From: Antennarius striatus
Lineage: Eukaryota; Chordata; Actinopteri; Lophiiformes; Antennariidae
Length of the DNA stretch: 64,000 nt
Assembly (NCBI RefSeq): GCF_040054535.1
Contig: NC_090782.1
Span: 22,573,501-22,637,500 of the forward strand
Direction of reading: 5' to 3'
Both the position numbers and the translations under genes were made by a program. Below the pieces are notes generated by a model, which did not search any database, was not told the origin of the DNA, and saw only the letters and a list, made by a program, of their open reading frames with translations. Within the stretch, counting starts at the first letter, position 1, and every line of letters starts with the position of its first letter. Shown here one piece after another: positions 12,987 through 25,744 of this stretch.

Positions 12987-15503
12987 CTGACTCACTATCT
13001 TCCTCCCCAGACGATTCACAGCCGTCTTCATCATCGCATTCGTCCCCGCTGCCGCTTTCCGTCTGTGCACTCCCTCCCTCCTCTTCTTCCATCCTCACTC
13101 TGGTTTTGCTCACCCATCCGAGCTCTACTAACAACTCCTTAATATAAGACACACAAAGGGTCAAACAATACACACAAAAAAAAAGGTTGATTGTCAGCCA
13201 AATTTGGAAGAAAATTGGAATTTCATTTTCAAGAAATAATCATTGGACTAAAGACCTAAAAAAAAACACTTAAAATATATGTAACACTTGACAGTAATGA
13301 AATTAAAGCTATTATATTACAAGATAAAAAAATATATATATATATATTTTCCTGTCTGAAGGCACGAAATGGTCATAAAAACATTCTCAACAACAACAAT
13401 ACACAAACACAAGCTCACGGGTCAAGGAGCAAGCTAAAGGGTAATTGAGGTCATGCTGCCTCGGTGTGAATCCATACTCTGTTCTGCTGCTCAGTTAAGT
13501 CATAGCTGGAGCTGTTACATAACTGCCAACCCACCCCTTCAACCCCTTCCTGAGAGGAAAAATTACATAAAACCTCCATTAAGGCAAATATTGTTTGTAG
13601 AATTTCATTTAGAGTAAAACGCAGAATAAACTTTTTTTTTTTTTTTTTTTGTACAAAAGATTAAAAGTAGGATTTTCACACATTTGCAGCGACAAGACCT
13701 TGTAATCGGTTTGCGGTGTGATGAATGTGTGTTTGCAAAGAGTCGAGGTGGGTGATCTATGAAATCCAGCTGAAAGCGGAGATAAACCAAACGAGCAACA
13801 GTTTTTATGGAGCAAACAAAACATCCTGTGTTGGCATTTTATTTTACCCCCCCCCCCCGAAGATAACATTTATATGATATATACGTTGGTTTTGCACACT
13901 GTGTGGGCAAATTCTATACATTTGTCTTCAATGTGACCCTGGACAGGTACAGAAGTAGATCCACACGAGTGAATAGAACCACCTGCCTTTATGAACACCA
14001 GACTTTAAGCTAAGCTGCGGCTTCATGTTTTGAATATTTCAAGCTATTTCTAAATATTTCCCATCAACTAGAATTCGGTGATATGATCCGGCAGCGTTGA
14101 AGGATGCGTGTCCCTCGGTGGGACGCCCGGCTGTCACAGCGCAGTGGGTGTGGGTCGGCTGAGGAACCAAGGGGAACCAAGGTTATTATATGAAAGCAAG
14201 TCCGGTGGGACGTGGAGACAGGCTCGGCACTGCCTGGTGATTCAACATCTTGTCACCAGACTGCAAATGAGCCGAGGGTGGATAGAAAAGGAGCCGCGCT
14301 GATGTTCCCACCAGGACTTTTTTTTTTTTTTTTCCCCCTCAGTAAAAGCCTCCATTCCCACTCATGACCCATGATAAGTGTGTAAAGGGATTCTTGTTGG
14401 CCCATGCTGCACCATTCCTCTAAGATTCAGCAAATTTGATTGTGCAGTTGATGAATAGACCACTCTCCATCTGACCTTGTAATTTCATTGCATCATCTAT
14501 AGAATGACAAATAAAGATCTTTAATCTTTAAGTATATACTCTACCGAACTTCTTTTAATCAGCAAGTTAAAAAAAACTTAATGGGATTTCACCTTTCAGA
14601 CTGAAGCAGATCAGTTGTATTAAAAAATTTTCAGTCTTTGTGTTGACATAATGTCTCGGCTCAAACTGGAGGTTAATCCTGAATTAAATTCCAGTTTCAA
14701 AAGCTTTCCTGGGTTCCATCGAGAAAGATAGAGGCTTTTATTCCCCCCGACTTCTAAAGATGACATCGTAATTTGTAACTTCAGAAAAAAAATGAATGTG
14801 TGCAGATGGAACGGTGGGATCGCCGCCCTTTCCTTACCCTGGGGCAGCCGTGACGGGACCCATCCCGATTGGATGAGGATGTACTTACAAATTTTAATTA
14901 CGAGGATAACCGAGTGGCTACACTAATTGAATCCCATTAGAGGGCAACCCTGTGCAAGACACAGTCTAGTGCTGCAAAAGGTCTAATTAACACCAAACAC
15001 AAAAATAGGACACCAAAAGATTTTAAAAAAAAGAAGAAGAAGAGGGAAGGAAGACACGGCTGATGAAATAATTAAAATTCTAAGGAGGCTTCTTTGTCCT
15101 CAATTATATTTTGCTCCTCCTCTCTTCCTAGTTGTGTAAGTGTGTTAATGGCACACACGACAGGCATGAATAATTATTAATACACAGCGCGCATTAATGT
15201 GTGGGCCTGAGATAAATGGCTTCACCCCGGCGGAGAAAAAAGGCAGAGAGCGTTAAAGAAGCAGAAGCCCTGTGTCCCTCATTTGCAAAGGTGACTCTTC
15301 AGTTGTACAGAGGAAAACAAAAAACACACAGGTACTAGTCTGAGCCCACAAATGAGCATTCTCCCATTTTAATAGGAGGTCAGATTCAGGAATTTAAACA
15401 TTTTTTTTGTATTGCAGATGAGCTGCATTACATTTGAGGGTTCCTTGTTGTAGCCCGTTAGCATTCGCCTCCATCAATCTAACGGGCCCGTCTCACAACT
15501 CCT

Positions 15504-15541
<38 letters not shown>

Positions 15542-16925
15542 AGATGATGCATAAATTCTTCGTTAAATAATAGACGAGCAAGACGTGCCCGAGCTGCGTG
15601 GAATTAATAGGCTGAGAAAGTAGATCCCAAACATAAATGATTACACGGCTGGCGATGAGTTGAGTTGTTTGTATTTCACTGGGAAAAGGGGTGGGGGGTG
15701 GGGGTGGGGGTGCTGACTCGGCATTTCCGCCATGTAAATGCAACATGATTAATGGATTCGCAGTCAAAATTAGACGGAGCGCAGAAACGGCTAACGGCAG
15801 CAAAAACAGAAAAAAAAAAAATGAACCCGGGCGTGACCCCCCACCCCACCCCCCTCCCACGTCCCCATGATAATCCATGAATATTACATAACCGCCAAAA
15901 ACACCGCTTAAGTTTTATTCATCCGGTTTTGTCTTGACAAACGACGATTCCCCGCCCCCGACCTTGGGATTGGGCACGCCGTCCCGTCGGGGATGTTGCG
16001 CTTTTTTTTTTTAATTATTTATAGCTCGTGCTTTAATCACGCCGCAGACAGTAACTGTGTTGGCGTCCTCTCGTTCACTTCGTGATGCATGTGACAGCGG
16101 GACGGTACATCTTATTTTATTACTGAATCTCATCTCTCGTCCGGCCCGCTTGCGTTTTCCTCGTCTTGAAGGAGTCGGGCTTGTCAGAGAAGGAAGACGA
16201 TCACCGAGCCGCCTCACCTCGCCTGACGGGCTGATGAAACCACGGAGCTGCTGGAACAAATTCCCGCTCGTAGTTGAACACAGAATCGCATTTTGTTCGT
16301 GATGTTTTGGACGCCAGGACCTTCATCGAGTGAATGGCTTTGTGAGGAGAAATCACCATCTTCAGTTGATGTTTCCCCACAAACACTAAGAGTGGACTAA
16401 AGAATACCGCAACCTGATGCAAAAACTTTAAATAAGACTATTAACATACGTTGTAAAATTAATTTGAAATAGAAAATGCTTCTGTGTCATCAGGGGAGGG
16501 TCAGCAGGTAGCAGAAACGTCCCCATCATTCATGAATAAATGGCGACAGTGTAAAATTTGTCACGGTTACGTACATTCAGAGTAGCGTGTTCCCAGACGA
16601 ATGTGTTTTAAACTCTGGGATGGCCTCAAGTGATTTTTATTTGAAGTGTTCAAAGCTACCTGTGTTAGCTGCTCCAGCCTCAGCTTCGCCCCCTTCAGGA
16701 CAGGATCGGTATTGCGTACAATCATCTCCGGGTTCTCCCTCTGGGCTTTTAAAGTGCTGCCAACCAAACGACCTGCATAACTACAGAAAAACAGGAGAAG
16801 TGAAACAAAGTACGTTCTGTCCTAGATTTGTAGGTGTGTGTGTGTGTGTGTGTTGCTCTCCTGCCCTAGTTTTCTCAAAGTCACCATGCTAGCGTGTTCA
16901 GGTAAGGTGTAATAATTCACTTCAT

Positions 16926-16979
<54 letters not shown>

Positions 16980-19900
16980 AGACACACAAACACGACTTCA
17001 GACTGATCGTCAAGATGCAAAACACACAAGTAAAACCATAAAAGGTAAAATTTAACTTGCTTGCACACAATAACCATCCCAACACAGCAGAATAAATCAT
17101 TTAAAATCTTGACTTTTACTGAGTCGTGTAAATATGTAAACTGAAATTTTGGCAACGTGTTTGAATTTTATCAATTTAAAAACTCATCGGGACCAGATTC
17201 CCAGCAGGGAATGTGTTTAGCTTCCATAACAAGTTTTTTCCCCCTCACATTAGAAAGATGGCTGCTCCAGATACAAGAGATATTTCCCCCTAAAGTATTT
17301 TTGCTTTTTGCCTGTTACCATATGTCAATGTGTCGTGTCTACCATCTTCTCTCTGCTTCCTCTTAAAGGTTTCCTCCACTTTACCCACCTACAAGGGCTA
17401 TTTTTCTGCAGATATGTATAGAAACAGAAGAAGTACCTCACTGAACCCGTTAGATCAGCGTAGAATTAAAGATTAGGATTAAAATGACCAATGACTGGAG
17501 ATGAGATGAGTTTAAAATGAAATATAAGCTTATTTTACGCAACTAGAGGCAAACTGAACACAACAGGAGGGGAGAGACGGATTGGCAATCCTAGCCCAGG
17601 ACCAGGTGAGATGAATCATCCGTGACGACTCGACTCCACCCATCCTGATCCCAGGGACAGGACTGCTGGGAGCCCGTTGTATGAGCAAGTATCCCATCAT
17701 GATGTATGCGTGGCGACGCTGCAGCTGGTCATGACTCATTTCAGTTCCAAACCAACTCTGCAAAGGGGATGCAATCGGCAACCGCAAGAAAACACTGTTC
17801 AGTGTGGCAACAAGGGAAGCGGATTGTGGATGTCAAAATAAAAATGACATGACAGATGCCGGGAGAGGGTGTGCTGACCGCAGGAGCCGCGCCAAACCTC
17901 GCTGGTCTGGGATCAGATCTCAGCAGCGGTTCCATCCCCGCCTGTTATTCTCACAGATCGTTCTCATGCATGTTTTCTGCGTGACACGTCAAAGTTAGGT
18001 AAACCACGAACCGAAGGCAGCTCGGTTCTGTTAGCATCCTGGGTAGGTTAACACTCCAGCTGGTTTGTCTGCCAGATTTTATTGAATATGCAACGGATCG
18101 CTCTAAAGACACAACTATGATGAATACAATCGATAGAAAGAGAAAAAAAAGAAAAGCTTTGTTACGGTTCTGGAGTTTCTGCTGCCAATACAAAATAAGG
18201 TAAGGACAAAAAGGACGCCGTCGTATGTCAATGATTAACTAGCGCTATAGGACGAAAGCAACAGATGAGACCTGTGCACACAGGAGGGTTTGGATTTATG
18301 GCTCAACGTATTTGTCCTGCGGTAGGAGCTGCTTGTTGCACAGGTTCTGATTCATGATGGGAAAGTCCACCTCGCTTCTTTACTCAGTCTATAATTAGTC
18401 AGTCAGGAGGTTAATAGCGGGTCGGTCGTTAACGCCTTTTCTCAAATCCATCGATCTTAAGGCGCTCTGGAGGAAACCTGCAGACCTGCAGAATCCTGAA
18501 TGCAAAATGTTTTACTTTTCAAGCAATGACAAATAAATGCACACCCCTCGTGATCAATATCAAGAACTGATCATGCGTGAGACTGTAAATGCTGTACTTC
18601 TTTAGATCAATAACAGATCATCTATTTATTGGTTATATAATTGTCAGCCAGGAGTACATAAATGTCACTCTGATATTTTAATTCCATGAGATGAAGCAGA
18701 TTTCTCTTTTGTATTAGAGCTTCAGCAAAAGGGACATTTCTTACCATGTCGCCATGGAAACTGATGTCATTACAAAAGATGCAAAATCGAACAGCAACAG
18801 ATCAGATTCCTTCCTATCAACTCCCTCTGACAGAACGGTGGATAAATAGACTCTAAATGTGCTTCTGCTGGCTAACAGTCCGTGACGCTACGCGTACCCA
18901 CACATTGATAACACATTAGGATTCCCAACAGGATACTGGGATGCATATGAAAGTGAAACTTATTTTCCCGATTGATGCTTGAAATCCAAGCGAGGGAAGA
19001 ATGTGAAAGGAAAGAGGAATGGAACTAAGAAGGATGAAAACAAATACTCAATTAAAAACCACAAACTGCTCTCCCGCAGGAAATCCCATGATTCCTTAGA
19101 CTCTGGGAAGGATTTTTTTTTTTTCCGTCATCAACATCACACATCCAAAATGTTCTAATGACCTGCATCCAGCGTCTATAAGGTCGGCTGAGCACAATTA
19201 CAGTTTTGCATAACATGATTTAAGTCATGATGCAAGGCTTTGATAAGATTGTGCGCACACACACACACACACACACACAAACATTCCTATCGTCTAAATC
19301 ATTCCCAACTCATATTAACATGGATGAGGAAGGAATGCCTTCAGCAGTTATTGATTAGCAATCCCAGGATCAGCCACAGGTAGAAACGGGTGGATCATTA
19401 TCGGGGTCAGCAAATGCAAACAATCCTATTGGGTGATTTCAGTGACTTTGACTGAGCTAAATGCAATCAGAAGATGAATTATTAATAGAAGATGCTCTTT
19501 AATGACTGGTGCAAAGGAGGGAAGGAAAAGATCCATCAGCTGGCGATCATTTAGAAGAGCCGGAAGCACAACAACAGTGAAGAGAGCTGGATGAACGCGT
19601 CGATGAGTTAGAGATGTTCTGACTCTGCAGCAACAAAACACCTGAAGGCTGAAAGAATTATTCTCACTTCAGACTTGACAACCGTCAGATTTATCAAGGC
19701 TAAGGGACGGTTTTGTTTTCATTTTTACTCCATTGCCTTTCCATTTACTCCATTCATTCATTGTTGTATTTAATTAGTGGTCTGGAGAAAGCTGATGACA
19801 GGCTGCCCAGAGAGGAACTGTGGTATTGTATGAGGAAGTCTGGAGTGGCAGAGAAGTATGTTAGAGCGGTGCAGGACATGTATGAGGACTGTAAGACAGT

Positions 19901-22634
19901 GGTGAGGTGTGCTGTAGGTGTGACAGAGGAGTTCAAGGTGGAGGTGGGACTGCATCAGGGATCAGCTCTGAGCCCCTTCTTGTTGCTATGGTGATGGACA
20001 GGCTGACAGACGAGGTTAGACAGGAATCTCCATGGACTATGATGTTTGCAGATGACATTGTGATCTGTAGTGAGAGCAGGGAACAGGTGGAGGAGAAGCT
20101 AGAGAGGTGGAGGTTTGTCCTGGAAAGGAGAGGAATGAAGGTTAGCCGCAGTAAGACAGAGTACATGTGTGTGAATGAGGGGGACCCAAGTGGAAGAGTG
20201 AGGCTACAGGGAGAAGAGATCAAGAAGGTGGAGGATTTTAAGTACCTAGGGTCAACAGTCCAGAGCAATGGAGAGTGTGGAAAAGAGGTGAAGAAGCGTG
20301 TCCAGGCAGGATGGAACGGTTGGAGGAAAGTGTCAGGTGTGATGTGTGATAGAAGAGTTTCAGCTAAAATGAAAGGAAAGGTGTACAAAACTGTGGTGAG
20401 ACCAGCGATGTTGTTTGGTCTAGAGACAGTGTCCCTGAGGAAAAGACAGGAGACAGAGGTGGAGGTAGCAGAGATGAAGATGCTGAGGTTCTCTCTGGGA
20501 GTGACCAGGATGGATAGGATCAGGAATGAGTACATCAGAGGGACAGCACATGTTAGAGGTTTTGGAGATAAAGTCAGAGAGGCCAGACTGAGATGGTTTG
20601 GACATGTCCAGAGGAGAGATAGTGGATATATTGGTAGAAGGATGCTGAGTTTTGAACTGCCAAGCAGGAGACCTAGAGGAAGACCAAAGAGGAGGTTTAT
20701 GGATTTAGTGAAAGAGGACATGAAGGTAGTTGATGTGAGAGAAGAGGATGCAGAAGACAGGGTTAGATGGAGACAACTGATTCGCTGTGGCGACCCCTGA
20801 AGGGAGAAGCCCAAAGGAAAAGAAGAAGTACATTTAATTAGCTTGAGAACCCAGGAGGGGTCCCACGCTAACACAAGCAGATCAGGACCTCCTGTTTTAA
20901 GGAATTAACAAAAATGCAATAAACACAAAGGAGTAAATACAGATCAGCTGTGCTTTAATGCACTGAATGCTCACTGTTGTTTGCTGGACTCACAAATGCA
21001 CCATCATCAATTCGGCGTGAAAGCAGTGACATATGGTCGGGCTGATAAGTATTCTGAGCAAAGGTTGAAGATACAAAAAAACAAACCCAACAGGATCTGT
21101 GTTACGGTTTGACAAATGTAACGGCTCTCCATCAGTTTCAGTGATAAATCTCAGCACTTTGTGTTCAATCGGAGACGAAGCCTCTGTATCAACGGCACAT
21201 CTAGAGCGTTTCCTCGTGTCCAATACCCCGGCTGAACGTGTTGGGAATGAGCTATAGGCTGGAGAGGCTGTGGGGATTCTCTGTCTGTCTGACAGCAGGT
21301 GGTAATATTTCAGAAGGGACGACGACACAGCGAGGTGCGACCGTGAGTGACACTTAATGAGAGCCGGAGAACGAGGGACATAAATCAACCGGCGCCGTAA
21401 TGACAAAGCCGCTCTGTCGTTGCCCCGTTACCGTGCGGTTGTGCACGGTAACACGCGCTTTGACTTTCTCATCCCCGGCAGCAAACGTTTAAAAATAAAT
21501 ACATGAAATTACCTGAGATAAAGATCTGATCTGATAGAGGAAGTGAAATAAGAAAAAGGTCAAAGCCTCAATTGCAATCCTGTGGAACCATTTAGTTAGG
21601 ATGACACACACACACACACACACACACATAGACACACACCTGAGGCACCTGTAACAGGTGTGGTAGTGATGGGCGACGTTCAAAGTCTCATCCATTCATC
21701 TCCACTTCCTGCAGACGATTATTTTTCTGTGCGTTTTGACAGCATTACCACAAAAAAGTTTTTGAATGAATCCCTAAGGTTAGGTGCAGCGGGCGTGGAG
21801 GCCTTATTTATGGTTTATCTAGTGTGACGTTAAGATGCTGCCCTCTTCTGGAGACAAAAAGAAACGACAGCTCAAATAGGCCACGTTTAAAAAAAAAAAA
21901 GTCATTGTCTCCCCGCAAAATGCATGCATTAAAAGGTATTTAGCTGTAATTTACTGGAGATTCAAGCACAGGTATCAATAATAATCCATAGCTAATAACA
22001 GATTTTATTGCGTCGTCTTCTGAGAATTTAACTACAGGTTGTTTTTCGCTCCTGTATTTTTTTTTTTTAAATCGAAGCATGAGGGATTTGAACTCTTTCA
22101 CTCAATCCTTCAACGGTCAAGAGGCTCAACACTAACATATTCTGCTATAATTTCTCGTACGCTCCCCAACACAGACGTGAACTGGGTCAGAGGGCAGTCT
22201 GAAAATGAAGAAGGAGAGATGAATGGACGGCTGAACAAATGAATGAATGAATGGATGGATGGTTGAGAAAAACTATGCATTTCAGTTTAATCCAAACACA
22301 CATCGTTTCCTAACTGCATCCCTTCTTCGCACCTGGTTTGTGGTCAAATATGCGTCAAATCAATCTTTGATCCAACATAAAATTCATCACACCTGAGTGA
22401 CTTCTAAGAAGTGCTCGCTTCTTTAAATACATTCATTGTATTCTTAACTTGTTAATCTTAATTCAGCACTGTGTGTGTGTGCGTGCGTGTGTGTGTGTGT
22501 GTGTGTGCGTGCGTGTGTGCGTGCGTGCGTGCGTGTGTGTGTTTATGTGGGATGTCCTTGTAATATGACTGATAGACCATAAAGGGAAAACCTCATGGCA
22601 GCAACTGGTTGCCTCCTGAGATTGATAGAACTTG

Positions 22635-22709
<75 letters not shown>

Positions 22710-25693
22710 CGTGTGTGTGACAGAAGCATGCTCATGCGTGTGTTTGTGTTGAGAGGCCAGTGTAGTGAGATGTCAGATGAGCGCAATCATCCCATACGCG
22801 GTGTGTATTTTAGCGTGCATTTGTGTGCACAGCTGTGAATGTGTGCATGTCAGTGTGTGTGTGCGTGTGTGTCAGTGTGTGTGTGCGTGTGTCAGTGTGT
22901 GTGTCAGTGTGTGTGTGTGTGCCCATTTGTCTTGTTACCAGTTGAAGCTGCCAATGTAATCACCATGAGAAAGACTCAGAAAACGAACTCTCTAACCTTC
23001 ACAACCCCCCTTCCCCCCAAACACACACACACACATACACACACACACACACACGCACACACACAGGAATGCTTCTGCTAATAATAATCATATTTATGTT
23101 TCAAGCCACTCATGGGCGCTTTAGAATACACACATTCTAAACCAGCAACACAAAAACACATAAATAAACATAACATATGATTACATCATTATTACAATCA
23201 GACTGAGAGGTGGGGACTTAAAGGTGAAGACAGATGATGAACTCTACCACAAGAATAAAGATATGCATTCTATTATGAACACAGTCAAAGCACAGTTTTA
23301 ATGGTGAACCTTGTTTTTCTATTCCCTCCTATGAAGCGTAACAATGTAATGATTCTCTGCAGACCAGCTGAAGGTTTGTTCCTCACGTCTTAAAACATCT
23401 TCACGGACGTCTGGCTTTCCTGAGTCTTCACATTTTCTGTCAGAGCCTCGGCTCTGCCCTGTGCTTGGTGAATAAAGCGACTGATGCGCTGCAACACGTA
23501 CCTCTCTACCACGTCTTGGCCGCTCCAGCATGTGTGCTGCTCCACCTCCATCTCGCTTTCACACAGCATCTCTGGCAGCTCCGAGAAAAACCACTGGTAG
23601 CGCTGGATAGAGCCCTCAAACTCCCTGAGAGAGAGAGAGAGAGAGAGAGAAAAGAATGATTGGGTTTATTCGAGTTCGGGGTCAGTTTAGGGTTTACACT
23701 GGTCCAGTTCCCTTCTGGGAAATTCTCATTAGTCGGGAAATGAAATGAAATATACCTCGAGAGTTTTTTCAGGCTTCGATTCTTCTCTCCTCTAGAATCT
23801 TTAAGTAGAAACGACCTGGTGGGATAAATAAGAGACGCGCTGAGCAGACGATTCCGCAGCATCACCGTGAAAACATCCAGTCAGCCTTTCCTGACTAGAG
23901 ACTTCCTGTCCCAGACAGTCCCACCTCTGACCTGAACTAAAGCATCACACCTACACGACGCACCTTCGGGATTGCTGCTGCCTGCGCCGAGAGGCGGACG
24001 AACCCGCTGGGGATGATGTCACAAAAGACGTCTCCGATGTCACCGGTGGGGCGGGGCTGACGGACGTCGGGACACGCAAGGTGGTGCGATTAACACGAGG
24101 CATCGTGGGACCGGCTGCCTGGGATCCGCACACCTTCTCCACCTGGAGGAAGGACAGTCTGCAGGGTAGCTGTTTTTGAAAGGGGTGCAAAACCTGGATA
24201 GCCAATCAGACGAGCTCAGAAATACTTCCATCAATACGTTAACACCTTTTTTTTGGCCTAGTCGGTTGGTTGTTTCCACTCACTGGTCTCTTTTCAGCAG
24301 GTCTGGAGAGTCCGAAATTTCATGTTTCAACTAAAAACCCAGCAGCTTTTTCGACTCATGAATGATTTTATGAATACTAAATAAGTCCTGGCAGCAGAGG
24401 TGGAAGAAGAGATCTCCTTCAAATATTCAATCAAGTGTTTTGTTTCTCATCGGCCACAATTAGTGGTGCGATCATGTTTGTATGTTTTTGTTTACCTCTC
24501 AGGAATCTACTCTAGTCAGTCTACAATGTTCTTTCAGGGTTGGACGGCCGCTGTGTTCCTACTTCCAAACGGTGCGTGCGTGGAAGTGTTTGTGTGTCGT
24601 CTGTTTGTCCAGAGATTAGCCACAGAAACTTTCTCATCACCCAGAACCCAGCTGCATTCTGGGTATCGGTTGTCCCGCCAACCGGTGTCTTTGTCTGACA
24701 CTGGATCTACATTCACCCTCACACACACACACACACAGGGGAACCCCAGATTCTCAGATTGGAGAATGAGGCTGTTTTTAGCCCATCTAGGGCTAAATTC
24801 AAACTCCAAAAATTCAAATGACTTTATAATCGGGACATATGAATGATGTCCTACGTCGGAGAACTAAAATAGGCCCCATTCCCCCCCTTCCGTCCCATCA
24901 TCCTCTCTGCTTACTGTGGCAGTAATGCGCGGCCCGTGCAGCTGAGCGTGAAGGATGGCGTCGTTCACGTGATTTCGCACCGCTAACAGAGCTAGCTCCA
25001 TGCTGTTGTGGTTGCTGGTGGTCGCTAGAGTCGCTGCTAGCCGTTGGAGCAGCACCACCAACGTCCCCCAGGGGGCAGCAAGCTCCGATACGCTTATCTA
25101 CAATGGAGGAAAGAAGAGAAATGAGGGAAAAGATGGTGCGAGAAGAAAGAGAACAAGGATTTTGTTTTAAACATTTTATACATGTGTTTTATTTCTAAAC
25201 TCATCCTTAAACGACAGATTATATATAAAAAATAAAAAATGAAAAGAACGAGGAGCCACTGATTGAGATTCCGTCGCCACAGAGGATGTTCTTACATCTC
25301 CTTGACTTCCTTTTGTGTGTTTCTCTTTCCTGATGAGGATAAACATGTTTTTTTTGTTTTTTCTCCGATAGACTTTCCCTCCTTCCAAGAAACTCTCAAG
25401 CGGGATGAACAGTGCCATCTTCTAGCTTTGTGCTATGAAGAAGTCTCTATTGTGGCCGCTTGTTTAAGCTGTCCAGCAAATTTCGAAGCAGCCCGATAAG
25501 ACGGCAAAGAGGACGCTGCCAGTTCTCTTTGGCGATGCTAGAGTTACTCGCCGTCCTCAACTTTAATGTGGGAAAGATTGCCGACGATTAAATTATGTGA
25601 GCGACTGAAGAATTAGTGCATATTTTTTTTCACTTGTCTCTCCAGAGACAAGAAACGAATGCGTCGCGTCTCCTCGAGCATTTTAACAGCTGC

Positions 25694-25744
<51 letters not shown>

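Larger units (their letters stand above)
2257..12995 (-). other. gpc5: Glypican intron 8 (10.7 kb), no gene seen
   Basis: This is the long intron between the exon with the Ser-Gly/acidic cluster and the penultimate exon. Exon 8 ends GATA|GTGAGT in phase 1 and exon 9 begins CAG|ATGAC, rebuilding an Asn codon. The intron contains microsatellite clusters, a MITE and one dispersed repeat, listed separately. Short open frames inside it look random or are built from CA/GT tracts. Confidence 0.7.
16781..23501 (-). other. gpc5: Glypican intron 6 (6.7 kb)
   Basis: The donor is GAG AG|GTACGT after SGQDVVE and the acceptor is CTGTAG|TTAT. Joining in phase 2 restores the conserved Ser-Tyr of the GPC5 family. 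The intron contains CA/GT tracts (about 16926-16976 and 19255-19279), an RTE LINE fragment in the opposite orientation and a hypervariable GT/GCGT block. No other exon was seen. Confidence 0.75.

Noticed and set aside
19933..20874. 313-codon minus-strand open frame
   Set aside because: It is the antisense shadow of the RTE reverse transcriptase frame, which carries the recognisable motifs on the plus strand.
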